Shown: in pieces, positions 8,295-15,776 of the stretch
Numbering within the stretch: the first letter of the stretch is position 1
Layout: every line of letters begins with the position of its first letter
NCBI GenBank assembly: GCA_003671055.1
Contig: QWPV01000014.1
Span: 1 to 46,906, forward strand
Length of the DNA: 46,906 bases
Direction: 5' to 3'
DNA from: Planctomycetota bacterium
GTDB taxonomy: Bacteria; Planctomycetota; Phycisphaerae; Phycisphaerales; SM1A02
Translations under genes and position numbers: made by a program
The notes under the pieces: generated by a model
Database searches by the model: none
Told to the model about the DNA's origin: nothing
The model's input: the letters and a program-made list of their open reading frames with translations, nothing else

Positions 8295-9371
8295 TTAGGT
8301 GCTGCGCCCAATGGTGAGCGTCACAGTGTGATGTGCAATGCCTCGTTCTTCGAGAAACACTGCGGTATCGCGTTCGCGATCGAGCGAAATGCGGCGGCCT
8401 TCGGGGTCGATGCCTCGTTCGCGGAGCAGTGATCGGAGAGATCCTGGTAGCCCGAACTCCATGCGTTCATCAAACACATCGACTTGTTCGACTTCGCCGC
8501 CGAACGCACGCACGAGCGATTCAATCACAGCGTGCACGAGGTCTTCAGGGGCAGATGCACCTGCGGTGAGCAAGACGGTGTCGACGCCGATGAACCACTC
8601 GGATCGAAGTTCGCTCGCATCATCAATCAGACGCGCCGGCGTTCCATCAATCTCCGCGATCTCAGTCAGGCGCAACGAATTGGAACTGTTGCGGCTGCCG
8701 ACGACGAGCACGAGTTGCGCTTGCGGCGCGATGGCGCGCACAGCAGTTTGTCGATTCGTCGTCGCGTAGCAGATGTCGCTCGATGGCGGTTCTTTGATTT
8801 CCGGAAATGCTTCCTTCAGCGCGCGAATCACCGTCGCAGCGTCATCAATCGAGAGCGTCGTCTGCGTGAGATAAATAAGCTTCGTAGGATCGACGATGAC
8901 GAGGTGAGGAATGTCCGCTGGAGTCTCGACCACTTGAATCGAGTCGGGCGCTTCGCCGCGTGTCCCCACAACTTCTTGGTGCGTGCGATGACCGATGAGC
9001 AAGATCTGCCAGCCGCGCTTCGCAAACCGAATCGCTTCAGCATGCACTTTGGTGACCAATGGACAAGTCGCATCAATCGCGCGCAGCTGTTTCGCGCGCG
9101 CTTGCGCCCGAACTTCAGGACTCACGCCGTGCGCAGAGAACACGACGATCGCGCCTTCAGGCACATCCGCGATGGATTCAATGAACTGCACGCCACGGTT
9201 TCGGAAGCGCTCCACGACATGTCGGTTGTGCACGATTTCGTGGTAGACGTAGATCGCTTCGCCTGGGCAACTCGTGAGTAACTCATCGACGACATTAATC
9301 GCCATGTAAACGCCGGCACAGAAGCCGCGAGGATTGGCGAGCAGGATCTTCATCGAAGGGGGATGCATCAT
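8295..9371 (-). CDS. ispH: 4-hydroxy-3-methylbut-2-enyl diphosphate reductase IspH
   Basis: IspH performs the last step of the MEP isoprenoid pathway, reducing HMBPP to IPP and DMAPP at a [4Fe-4S] cluster. The three cluster cysteines are visible in NPRGFCAGV (Cys18), DATCPLVTK and SSDICYATTNRQ. Other family motifs are VYHEIVHNRHVV, FSAHGVSPEV, IGHRTHQEVVG and VVGSRNSSNS. The 358-residue frame starts at 9371, but homologues usually begin at the MKILLANPRGF methionine (start at 9353), and neither start has a convincing ribosome-binding site. The C-terminal GDVDIFDER-type region typical of this enzyme is present as VEQVDVFDERMEFGLPGSL. It is divergent from queG with a 42-bp gap. Confidence 0.95.
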   Translation of the reverse strand: MMHPPSMKILLANPRGFCAGVYMAINVVDELLTSCPGEAIYVYHEIVHNRHVVERFRNRGVQFIESIADVPEGAIVVFSAHGVSPEVRAQARAKQLRAIDATCPLVTKVHAEAIRFAKRGWQILLIGHRTHQEVVGTRGEAPDSIQVVETPADIPHLVIVDPTKLIYLTQTTLSIDDAATVIRALKEAFPEIKEPPSSDICYATTNRQTAVRAIAPQAQLVLVVGSRNSSNSLRLTEIAEIDGTPARLIDDASELRSEWFIGVDTVLLTAGASAPEDLVHAVIESLVRAFGGEVEQVDVFDERMEFGLPGSLRSLLRERGIDPEGRRISLDRERDTAVFLEERGIAHHTVTLTIGRST

Positions 9372-9413
9372 AGGCTACTCTTGCGCCTTCCGGCATTGCA
9401 TTGATGTTGCTCC

Positions 9414-10547
9414 ATGAACGCGCACGCCACACCGATTCACGATCCAACCGCGCTGCACGCATGGGTCGTTGCACTCGCGCATGAGCTCGGTTTCGCGCTT
9501 GTGGGAGTGACTGCGCCAGCGGAGAGTTCGCGCGCGGCTGCACTTCGCGCATGGCTCGATGCGGGCAAGCATGGCGAGATGACATGGATGGCGGAGACTG
9601 TGGAAGAGCGCTGCGATCCACGGCGATTGCTGCCATCGGTTGCGAGCATCATCTGTGTTGCGGATCGCTATCACGATGGTTCGCGCGACTGCGAGCAGAT
9701 CGTGCAAGAACCAAGTGAAGCGCGTGGTCGCATCGCTCGGTATGCGCGTTCAAAGGACTATCACAATCTCGTGCGTGATCGCATTCACAAATTGCGGCAC
9801 GCGATGCAGAAGCGATTTCCTGATGCGAGCTTTCGCCTCACGGGTGACATTCAGCCGCTCATGGAACGCGATGTACACCAAGCCGCGTTCAACGGGCAGA
9901 TCGGCAAGAACACATTGATGCTCGTGCCTGGTGAGGGCTCGTGGTTCGTGCTCGGCGAGTTGCACACCTCACTCGTCATCACACCGAGCACGCGTCCGCC
10001 CGCATGGAATCGCGATGACCCCTGTGGAAGTTGCACGCGATGCATCGATGCATGTTCGACCGGCGCGATCACGCCGTTTTCGGTGGATGCGAGCAAGTGC
10101 ATCGCGTATCTCACTATCGAACAGCGAGGAACCATTGGTCCGGAGTTCTTCGGCGCGATGAACGGCTGGATCTTCGGATGCGATGACTGCCAAACCGTCT
10201 GTCCGCACTGTCAGCCGAAGAAGCGGCGCGCGGTGGATGAGCGGATGGGGAGCGTCGCAGCTCGCTACGAAGAGAGACTCAACAGCGTGCCGCTGCTTGA
10301 ACTTCTCGGCTGGAGCGAGGAAGACCGTGCGAGACTGATCATGTCGAGTGCGCTCAAGCGTGCAACGCTTGCGATGATGAAGCGCAACGCGGTGGTGTTG
10401 CTCGCGGAGCATGCGGCCAAGCATGCAACAACACGTGAAGCCATTGAAGCACGATTGCGTTCACTTCAACTTGATAGCACGGAGGATGAGGTTGTTCGAG
10501 AGCAATGCGCGATCGCGATCGCGTGGCTCGCGAGTCAGCGCGCATGA
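9414..10547 (+). CDS. queG: Epoxyqueuosine reductase QueG
   Basis: QueG reduces epoxyqueuosine to queuosine in tRNA, the last step of Q biosynthesis, using cobalamin and two [4Fe-4S] clusters. The 377-residue protein has both ferredoxin-like cysteine sets: CGSCTRCIDACSTGAI, then CIAYLTIEQRG and CDDCQTVCPHC. The motif RIARYARSKDYHNL near residue 105 and the MERDVHQAAFNGQIGKNT segment that contacts the cofactor are characteristic. A C-terminal HEAT-like stretch (LKRATLAMMKRNAVVLL) is also present. The start at 9414 places the conserved HELGFALVGV about 25 residues in, as in homologues. The gene ends 1 bp before a convergent small membrane-protein gene. Confidence 0.95.
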   Translation: MNAHATPIHDPTALHAWVVALAHELGFALVGVTAPAESSRAAALRAWLDAGKHGEMTWMAETVEERCDPRRLLPSVASIICVADRYHDGSRDCEQIVQEPSEARGRIARYARSKDYHNLVRDRIHKLRHAMQKRFPDASFRLTGDIQPLMERDVHQAAFNGQIGKNTLMLVPGEGSWFVLGELHTSLVITPSTRPPAWNRDDPCGSCTRCIDACSTGAITPFSVDASKCIAYLTIEQRGTIGPEFFGAMNGWIFGCDDCQTVCPHCQPKKRRAVDERMGSVAARYEERLNSVPLLELLGWSEEDRARLIMSSALKRATLAMMKRNAVVLLAEHAAKHATTREAIEARLRSLQLDSTEDEVVREQCAIAIAWLASQRA

Positions 10548-10548
10548 A

Positions 10549-10935
10549 TCAGCGATTACGGCCGAGTGGATCTTCCAACGCGCCTTGATAGACGGCGATG
10601 ACCGGCATGCCAACGGCTGCGAAGAACAACGCCGCTGGGAAGAGCAGGAGGACGCTGCCGAGGCAACCCATGAGCACGGTTCGCTTACGCTGGACGAGCA
10701 TCGTGATGCCGCAGGCGAGGGCGGGAAGCGCCGAGAGTGAGCAGAGAAATGGATGCTCAATGACGAACATGCTGAGCGCAGGAATTTCCACATCCCACTG
10801 CATGATCTTTGACTTGAGCACAGGCACGAAGAGAATGAATCCAGTCATCACGAGCAGCGAGGTCGCTGTGAGCGACACGCCCTTCGCAATCGAGAGGCAT
10901 CCGCCAGCGTGCTTGAGTGTTTCGTTGTTGAGCAA
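10549..10935 (-). CDS. Small membrane protein of unknown function
   Basis: The 128-residue protein has three hydrophobic segments at about 18-40, 52-80 and 88-113. Short polar loops carry QRKR and the C-terminal PLGRNR. No family was recognised. It starts 6 bp after the stop of the upstream lipoprotein gene on the same strand, so the two are probably co-transcribed and may act together at the envelope. Its end is separated from queG by one base, so the convergent 3' ends have no room for a separate terminator. Confidence 0.7.
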   Translation of the reverse strand: MLNNETLKHAGGCLSIAKGVSLTATSLLVMTGFILFVPVLKSKIMQWDVEIPALSMFVIEHPFLCSLSALPALACGITMLVQRKRTVLMGCLGSVLLLFPAALFFAAVGMPVIAVYQGALEDPLGRNR

Positions 10936-10941
10936 GCGTGT

Positions 10942-12954
10942 TTAGCCCTCGTCGCTGCCGCGACGTCCGCGGCCTCCACCAGGCATTCCAGCGCTCATCG
11001 CCTCCTCGAGCGCTGGTCCAACATCAGCTGCATCTGTGATCTCGCCGCTCTCGACCTTCGCGGTCACTGATGCGATTGCCTTCTTGAGCATCGGCATCAC
11101 CATTGCGAATCCGGCCTTCATCATCGGAGCCATTTGCTCCATCTGCGCCAAGTCCGCGCCACTGGCTTCGAGCGTGGCGTTGAAGTCGACGAACCAACCA
11201 GTTGCCGTTTTCACGATCGGCATCGAAGTGGTGCCGCTTGTGAGCGTTCCGGTGTCGCCGGAAATATCACCAACGCTGACATCACCCGTTCCGCCTGAAG
11301 TGACGCCTGGCATTCCCATCCCTGCACCAATATCGCCAAGCGCAGAGAGTGCTTCAGGACCGAACTTCGCTGCAACAGCCTTTCGCAGCGGAATCATTTC
11401 CTTCATCATCGGACCCATCACGCTCAGCATCGCCTTGCCGCCTGCGCTTGATGCAGTAAAGCACCTCATGGGATCCGCAGCAGGATCAAGGCGTGCAGCA
11501 TTCATTGCAGCGGCAAGTGCTTCAGGCGTGGGGAAGCCAGTCGTCGCGGATGCAGTTGCGCCTGAGCTCGGGCTCAGCGTTCGCTTCACTGGCGCAACGA
11601 TTGCAACTTCGACTGGTGCTGGTGGGGTGAAGAGTTTCTCGACATCAAGCGTGTCAGCATTCTTCTTCGCATCATTGAACCACTTCTTTGTAGCAGTGGC
11701 GCGAGCATCTTCGCCGAGCATCTGTGTGGCATCGACACCCGCGGTGATCTGCTCACGCATGGCTGTGAGCCGCTCCGTTGCGCTTGCCTTGAGTGCATCG
11801 AGCGACGCGGCGTACTTCGCTTCTCCACCGAAGAGGGGGCCAGAGTTTGCAAGGACTGCGTAGACGCGTGCTTGCTCAGTCATGCCGCGAAGTGCGGACA
11901 TCGCCAACTGCGCGCGCTCCACATGCACTTCAAGTTGAAGCGCGTCGCCCGCACTTCCGCGCGCGAGTCCGCTGCACTTGTCGAGTGCTTCGGTTGCTGC
12001 GGCGTACGCATCAGCGAGCGGACCTGCGCGTTCGGCATCAATTCGCTGCGTCGTCTCAACGGCGCGATCGCGCAGTTGATTCGCGAGGTTGCGCGCGAGC
12101 TTCGATTGATCGCTCAACACACCTTTGAGTTGATTCAATTGATCAAGTTCTGACTCTGCAGCGGCATTGACCGAGCTCGCAGTTTCTCCACTGAGTGCTG
12201 CCAACTGTGCCGTGGGTGCCGTGGCGTCAAACTGCGCAACGATGTCGGACATCGAAACTTTCAACGCGGATGCTTCAGCAGTCAGTCGCGCAGATTCTTC
12301 CACGAAGGGAAGACCAGTTGCTGGTCCTGCTTGGCGCGCCTTGAGCAGGAGCACTGCGGACTCTGTCTCAAGCTGCGCAATGTTGGCGTTCATCGCCTGG
12401 ATCTGTCGTTCAAGCGCAGCGAGTGGAGCCGCGATTGCTGCTACACCAGAGCGAGCGATCTGTGCGATCTGCTGCGAACGATCACGAAGTGTTGTCGCAC
12501 TCGCTTGCGTGTTCGAGAGATCGACGTTGTCGTAACTTGATGCGATGCCGTCGAGCGATGCTGCACCGTTTGCGAGCGCAACGGCGAGTGCTCGCGCGGT
12601 GCTCTCATCCTGTTCGAAGCGGATCGCGCGCGCCAGTTCTGCGGAAGCAACCTTCCGGAAGAGACTCGCTGCGAGGGTTTGCGCTGCTTCGGTCTGTCCT
12701 GCGGTTGCGCCGTTCAGCCCACTCACTTCGTTAGCGAGTTGCTTGAGTGTTGAGAGGGAAGTCGCGTCTGCTTCCGCGCTGAACGCATCATTCGCTGAAG
12801 CAGCTGCTTCTGCGAGAGCGTTGAAGCGTGCGTCGAACGCGCGAGCGCTCGCGATGGTCGGATCGCCGCAACCAGTCAGAAGGGTCGCGCCGCTGATGAA
12901 GCCGACAGCAAGAACCGCGGACAAGGAATGGCGAAGGGAGGATGAGTTCAGCAT
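10942..12954 (-). CDS. Large Ala-rich helical lipoprotein of unknown function
   Basis: From the ATG at 12954 the protein has 670 residues. It begins with a signal peptide ending in the lipobox LLTGC, so it should be lipid-anchored. The body is strongly helical and rich in Ala, Glu, Gln and Arg (LAALERQIQAMNANIAQLETE), consistent with long coiled coils. A C-terminal part of about 180 residues contains Met-rich stretches (KAMLSVMGPMMKEMIPLRK, MEQMAPMMKAGFAMVMPML) around a Gly/Thr/Ser-rich beta segment, and a Gly/Arg tail. No named family was recognised. The longer frame from 13059 adds residues that do not look coding and would hide the signal peptide. The alternation of helical core and Met-rich amphipathic helices suggests an envelope scaffold or tether, but this is inference. 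Confidence 0.75.
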   Translation of the reverse strand: MLNSSSLRHSLSAVLAVGFISGATLLTGCGDPTIASARAFDARFNALAEAAASANDAFSAEADATSLSTLKQLANEVSGLNGATAGQTEAAQTLAASLFRKVASAELARAIRFEQDESTARALAVALANGAASLDGIASSYDNVDLSNTQASATTLRDRSQQIAQIARSGVAAIAAPLAALERQIQAMNANIAQLETESAVLLLKARQAGPATGLPFVEESARLTAEASALKVSMSDIVAQFDATAPTAQLAALSGETASSVNAAAESELDQLNQLKGVLSDQSKLARNLANQLRDRAVETTQRIDAERAGPLADAYAAATEALDKCSGLARGSAGDALQLEVHVERAQLAMSALRGMTEQARVYAVLANSGPLFGGEAKYAASLDALKASATERLTAMREQITAGVDATQMLGEDARATATKKWFNDAKKNADTLDVEKLFTPPAPVEVAIVAPVKRTLSPSSGATASATTGFPTPEALAAAMNAARLDPAADPMRCFTASSAGGKAMLSVMGPMMKEMIPLRKAVAAKFGPEALSALGDIGAGMGMPGVTSGGTGDVSVGDISGDTGTLTSGTTSMPIVKTATGWFVDFNATLEASGADLAQMEQMAPMMKAGFAMVMPMLKKAIASVTAKVESGEITDAADVGPALEEAMSAGMPGGGRGRRGSDEG

Positions 12955-13032
12955 GGGAAATGGGTTTCTACGCGACAAAAACCGTCCGCTCGAAGCGCGG
13001 AAATGAGAAGGTTGAGAGTGTACAAGAGAGTT

Positions 13033-13046
13033 GGGTTCGAGAACCC
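13033..13046 (-). terminator. Short hairpin downstream of the CX4CH protein gene
   Basis: GGGTTC-GA-GAACCC is a perfect inverted repeat with a six-base stem. It lies 25-38 bp past the stop at 13071 and before the lipoprotein start. On the transcribed strand it is followed by AACTCTCTTGT, a weak T-containing tail, so it could terminate or attenuate transcription. The short loop and poor U-tract make this uncertain. Confidence 0.35.
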
Positions 13047-13070
13047 GAGCCCTACCCACGCGCTGGCGTC

Positions 13071-14630
13071 CTACCGATCGTTCCCGCCACTACCGACAGC
13101 CTTGGTTTCTCGCAGCCGAGGGGGCTCGTACTCAATTGGATACACAGGGCGAGGCATTCGCATGTCACGCGCCCAGAGCAAGAAGTCTTCGGCAAGCGCG
13201 CGTCGACCGGGTGTGAACACTGGCTCCCATCCGCGAACGGTGGGGTGCGGAAGGCGAGCTTCAGTCCGTGGAAGTGCCATCTGATAGAGCAGACTCATCG
13301 ATGGTTCATCAAAGTCGATGAGCGGTCGTCCATCAAGCGTTGTGCGTTCGAGAACCAGAAGATTCGTGTAGCGCACTCTGACGCTCTTCCAATCACGCGT
13401 GTGAAGGATGAATCGTCCTGCATCCACGCCACCATGGCAACGGCTCGTCGCGCAGTTGTTGATGAGCCACGCGTTGTGGATCTTCGTGCGGAACACGTTG
13501 AGCGAACTCGGTTCCGTTTGCACATCGATGCGCGGATAGAGCTCTCGCGCTTTCAACGCGAAAAGCAACTTCACGACCTCGATCGGTTCTTTCGTAAACC
13601 ATGCTGCGCGCGCTTCGCTCGAACTCGGCACGAGCGCATCGGTCGCGTACTTCTCAAAGATCGTGCGGATGAGTGAGTCGTCCACTTCGACCTTTGGTGG
13701 ATGCTCGAGATCCATCTCATACACGCGAATCAGATTGACTTCATCAGCCGTGAGAATGCGACCCTTCAGTTGCTCCGCCGCGCGATCGCGAGGGCCTTTG
13801 GATTCAGGTGTTTCTGCGTCATCTTCGGAAGTTGCATCGTCGTCGTCCAACCGCGCGGCAGCGTTTGCGATGACGACGAGTTGCGCTTTTACTTCTTTGA
13901 GGAGTTGTTTCGCCTCGAAATTGTCAGTCGCTTCGAGAAGCGAGAGTAATTCCGCGTGGCACTCCTCGTACATCTTTCGCTCGTAGAGCCATGAACACAG
14001 CGACAGGCGCGCGGAGTATTGATCCGGCTCGATGGACTCTTTCGCGCGTTGATAGAGTTCTTCGTCGGTTGGAATCGCGAGTGTGCGCATGATCAGTTCG
14101 CGCTTGTAAGTCGTAGAAATTCCACCGATCTCAATCGTGAGCGATTCGAATCCGTCATCGAGAAGTAGTCCGACTTGGCGTCGACCATCACGGAACTCGA
14201 CTTCAACGCGCGTGCGCTTCGGTTCATCCAGCAGCGGGACAACTTCGAAGATTCGCGCTTTTAAAATCGTGCGCATGCGACCCGATGGTTCCTTCAGCAC
14301 AAGTTCTAGCGGAGTTTGCGAGACGACCGTGCCGCCAAACTCACTGAAGCGATCGACGATCACATAGACGCGCGCGCCGTTGACTGCGAGCGGCACATCG
14401 AAGACTGGAGGAGGCGTGGGTGCGGTTGGCGGATCGGTCGTCGTCGGCGGCGTTGCCGTGGGTGTTTCAGTCGCGGGTGGCGGCGTCGTTGCCTGCGCGA
14501 GTGCAAGAGAAGTCGCGAAGAGCGCAGTTGCTGCGAGAGCGACTGCGAAAGACGAGTGGGGCGAGGGGTTCAGCAAGGATTTCACCGCGACGGAGCGCAT
14601 TCGTTGGATTGTGGCGATCTTCGCCTTCAT
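13071..14630 (-). CDS. Secreted protein with a cytochrome-c-like CX4CH motif, unknown function
   Basis: From the ATG at 14630 the protein has 519 residues; a further in-frame ATG at 14600 is equally possible. A signal peptide (AVALAATALFATSLALAQA) is followed by a Pro/Thr-rich linker. Next comes a small beta domain with VYVIVDRF and VELVL-type strands, then a helical region with a TPR-like segment (YSARLSLCSWLYERKMYEE). The C-terminal domain contains NNCATSRCHGG. This has the cytochrome-c order Cys-x4-Cys-His, a known but uncommon heme-binding variant, and it sits in the manner of planctomycete cytochrome-like domains. Whether heme is attached is unknown. It lies 116 bp upstream of the lipoprotein gene on the same strand. 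Confidence 0.72.
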   Translation of the reverse strand: MKAKIATIQRMRSVAVKSLLNPSPHSSFAVALAATALFATSLALAQATTPPPATETPTATPPTTTDPPTAPTPPPVFDVPLAVNGARVYVIVDRFSEFGGTVVSQTPLELVLKEPSGRMRTILKARIFEVVPLLDEPKRTRVEVEFRDGRRQVGLLLDDGFESLTIEIGGISTTYKRELIMRTLAIPTDEELYQRAKESIEPDQYSARLSLCSWLYERKMYEECHAELLSLLEATDNFEAKQLLKEVKAQLVVIANAAARLDDDDATSEDDAETPESKGPRDRAAEQLKGRILTADEVNLIRVYEMDLEHPPKVEVDDSLIRTIFEKYATDALVPSSSEARAAWFTKEPIEVVKLLFALKARELYPRIDVQTEPSSLNVFRTKIHNAWLINNCATSRCHGGVDAGRFILHTRDWKSVRVRYTNLLVLERTTLDGRPLIDFDEPSMSLLYQMALPRTEARLPHPTVRGWEPVFTPGRRALAEDFLLWARDMRMPRPVYPIEYEPPRLRETKAVGSGGNDR

Positions 14631-14706
14631 ATGCAACGCGTGATGCACGAGGATTTGGTAGCGTCCGCAAGACACTCGCACTCCACAAACCTTTGAGGGT
14701 ACTCAC

Positions 14707-15699
14707 ATGCTTCTCGGCGTCATGGCAGCACTGTTTAACGGTCGCAAATTCGAAGATGTGCTCGAGTATTGTCGAGAAATCGGGCTTGAGGCGATAGAAC
14801 TGCCCGTTGGCGGTTACCCGGGCAAAGGGTTTTTCGATCCCGCAAAGGTGCTCGCGAGCAAGAAGGAACAGGATCGAATCAAGGGAATGTTGAAGGATGC
14901 GGGTCTCGTGCTGTCAGGACTTGCAGTGCATGGAAATCCTGTGCACCCCGACAAAAAGCTCGCGGGCACACATCACCGCGACTTCGCGAACGCCATCAAA
15001 CTCGCACCTGCATTGGGCACAGACATCGTCATCACGTTCAGTGGATGCCCCGGAGGTTCGAAGACCGACAAGCAGCCGAACTGGGTGACATGTGCGTGGC
15101 CCAACGAGTATCGCGATGTGCTCGACTATCAATGGAACAAAGTGCTCATTCCATATTGGAGTGCGCAAGCACGACTCGCAAGTGCGCACGGTGTGAGAGT
15201 CGCATGGGAAGCGCATCCTGGTTTCTGTGTCTACAACCCCGACACCATCATTCGATTGAGCGAAGCATCGATGAAAGCATCAGGATTGAAAGGCAAGCCA
15301 GTCCTCGGCGCGAATCTCGATCCAAGTCATTTCTTCTGGCAGGGCATCGATCCAGTGGAAGCAGCACGAGTGCTCGGTGAAGCAGGACTCCTCTACTACG
15401 TGCACGCGAAAGACACCGAACTCGCAACACACGAAGGCAAAGTCAACGGCTACCTCGACGCGCGCCCTTACGGCGACCTCAACAAACGCGCCTGGACCTT
15501 CCGAACCTGCGGCTACGGTCACGGCCACGAATTCTGGAAACCCTTTGTCTCCATGCTCCGCCGCCACGGCTACGACCACGTCCTCTCGATCGAACACGAA
15601 GACCCACTCATGAGCGTGGAAGAAGGCCTCGAACGCGCAGTGTTCTTCCTGCAAGAAGCAATCATCAACGAACAACCCGGCAAGCCTTGGTGGCATTAA
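14707..15699 (+). CDS. Sugar phosphate isomerase/epimerase (xylose isomerase-like TIM barrel)
   Basis: The 330-residue protein starts at the ATG at 14707. It belongs to the AP endonuclease 2/xylose isomerase-like TIM barrel superfamily. It begins with LLGVMAALFNGRKFEDVLEY and has EIGLEAIELPVGGYPG, VRVAWEAHPGF, ANLDPSHFFWQGIDP, YVHAKDTEL and LSIEHEDP. The Glu in WEAHPG, the Asp/His of LDPSHF, the His of VHAKD and the Glu of IEHED are the usual metal and catalytic positions. Related proteins are common in planctomycetes and act on sugars or inositols, but the substrate is not deducible. It is divergent from the CX4CH gene and convergent with the glutamate dehydrogenase gene. Confidence 0.88.
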   Translation: MLLGVMAALFNGRKFEDVLEYCREIGLEAIELPVGGYPGKGFFDPAKVLASKKEQDRIKGMLKDAGLVLSGLAVHGNPVHPDKKLAGTHHRDFANAIKLAPALGTDIVITFSGCPGGSKTDKQPNWVTCAWPNEYRDVLDYQWNKVLIPYWSAQARLASAHGVRVAWEAHPGFCVYNPDTIIRLSEASMKASGLKGKPVLGANLDPSHFFWQGIDPVEAARVLGEAGLLYYVHAKDTELATHEGKVNGYLDARPYGDLNKRAWTFRTCGYGHGHEFWKPFVSMLRRHGYDHVLSIEHEDPLMSVEEGLERAVFFLQEAIINEQPGKPWWH

Positions 15700-15702
15700 T
15701 TT

Positions 15703-15767
15703 GAGCGTTCGCTGATTGACCGCGCGCGATTTGGCTCACTTTCGTATGACTCGCCGGCATAGCCGCC
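15703..15767. repeat. Dispersed 3'-end repeat related to the 132-bp tandem repeat, with hairpin
   Basis: On the plus strand this segment reads GAGCGTTCGC, TGATTGACCGCGCG, TTTGGCTCACTTTCGTATG and CTCGCCGGCATAGCCG. It aligns with the reverse complement of each 132-bp unit at 6901-7164, apart from about 36 bp between GACCGCGCG and CGGTTT that is present only in the tandem copies. The hairpin CGGC-ATA-GCCG at 15755-15765 matches the stronger hairpin of the tandem units. It lies between convergent genes 4 bp after the isomerase stop and 9 bp before the GDH stop, so a bidirectional terminator role is possible. Confidence 0.75.
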
Positions 15768-15776
15768 TTGGCCAGA

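Noticed and set aside
13031-13047. TTGGGTTCGAGAACCC resembling a tRNA T-arm
   Set aside because: The stem pairing does not fit a seven-base T-loop, and no acceptor or anticodon stem surrounds it.
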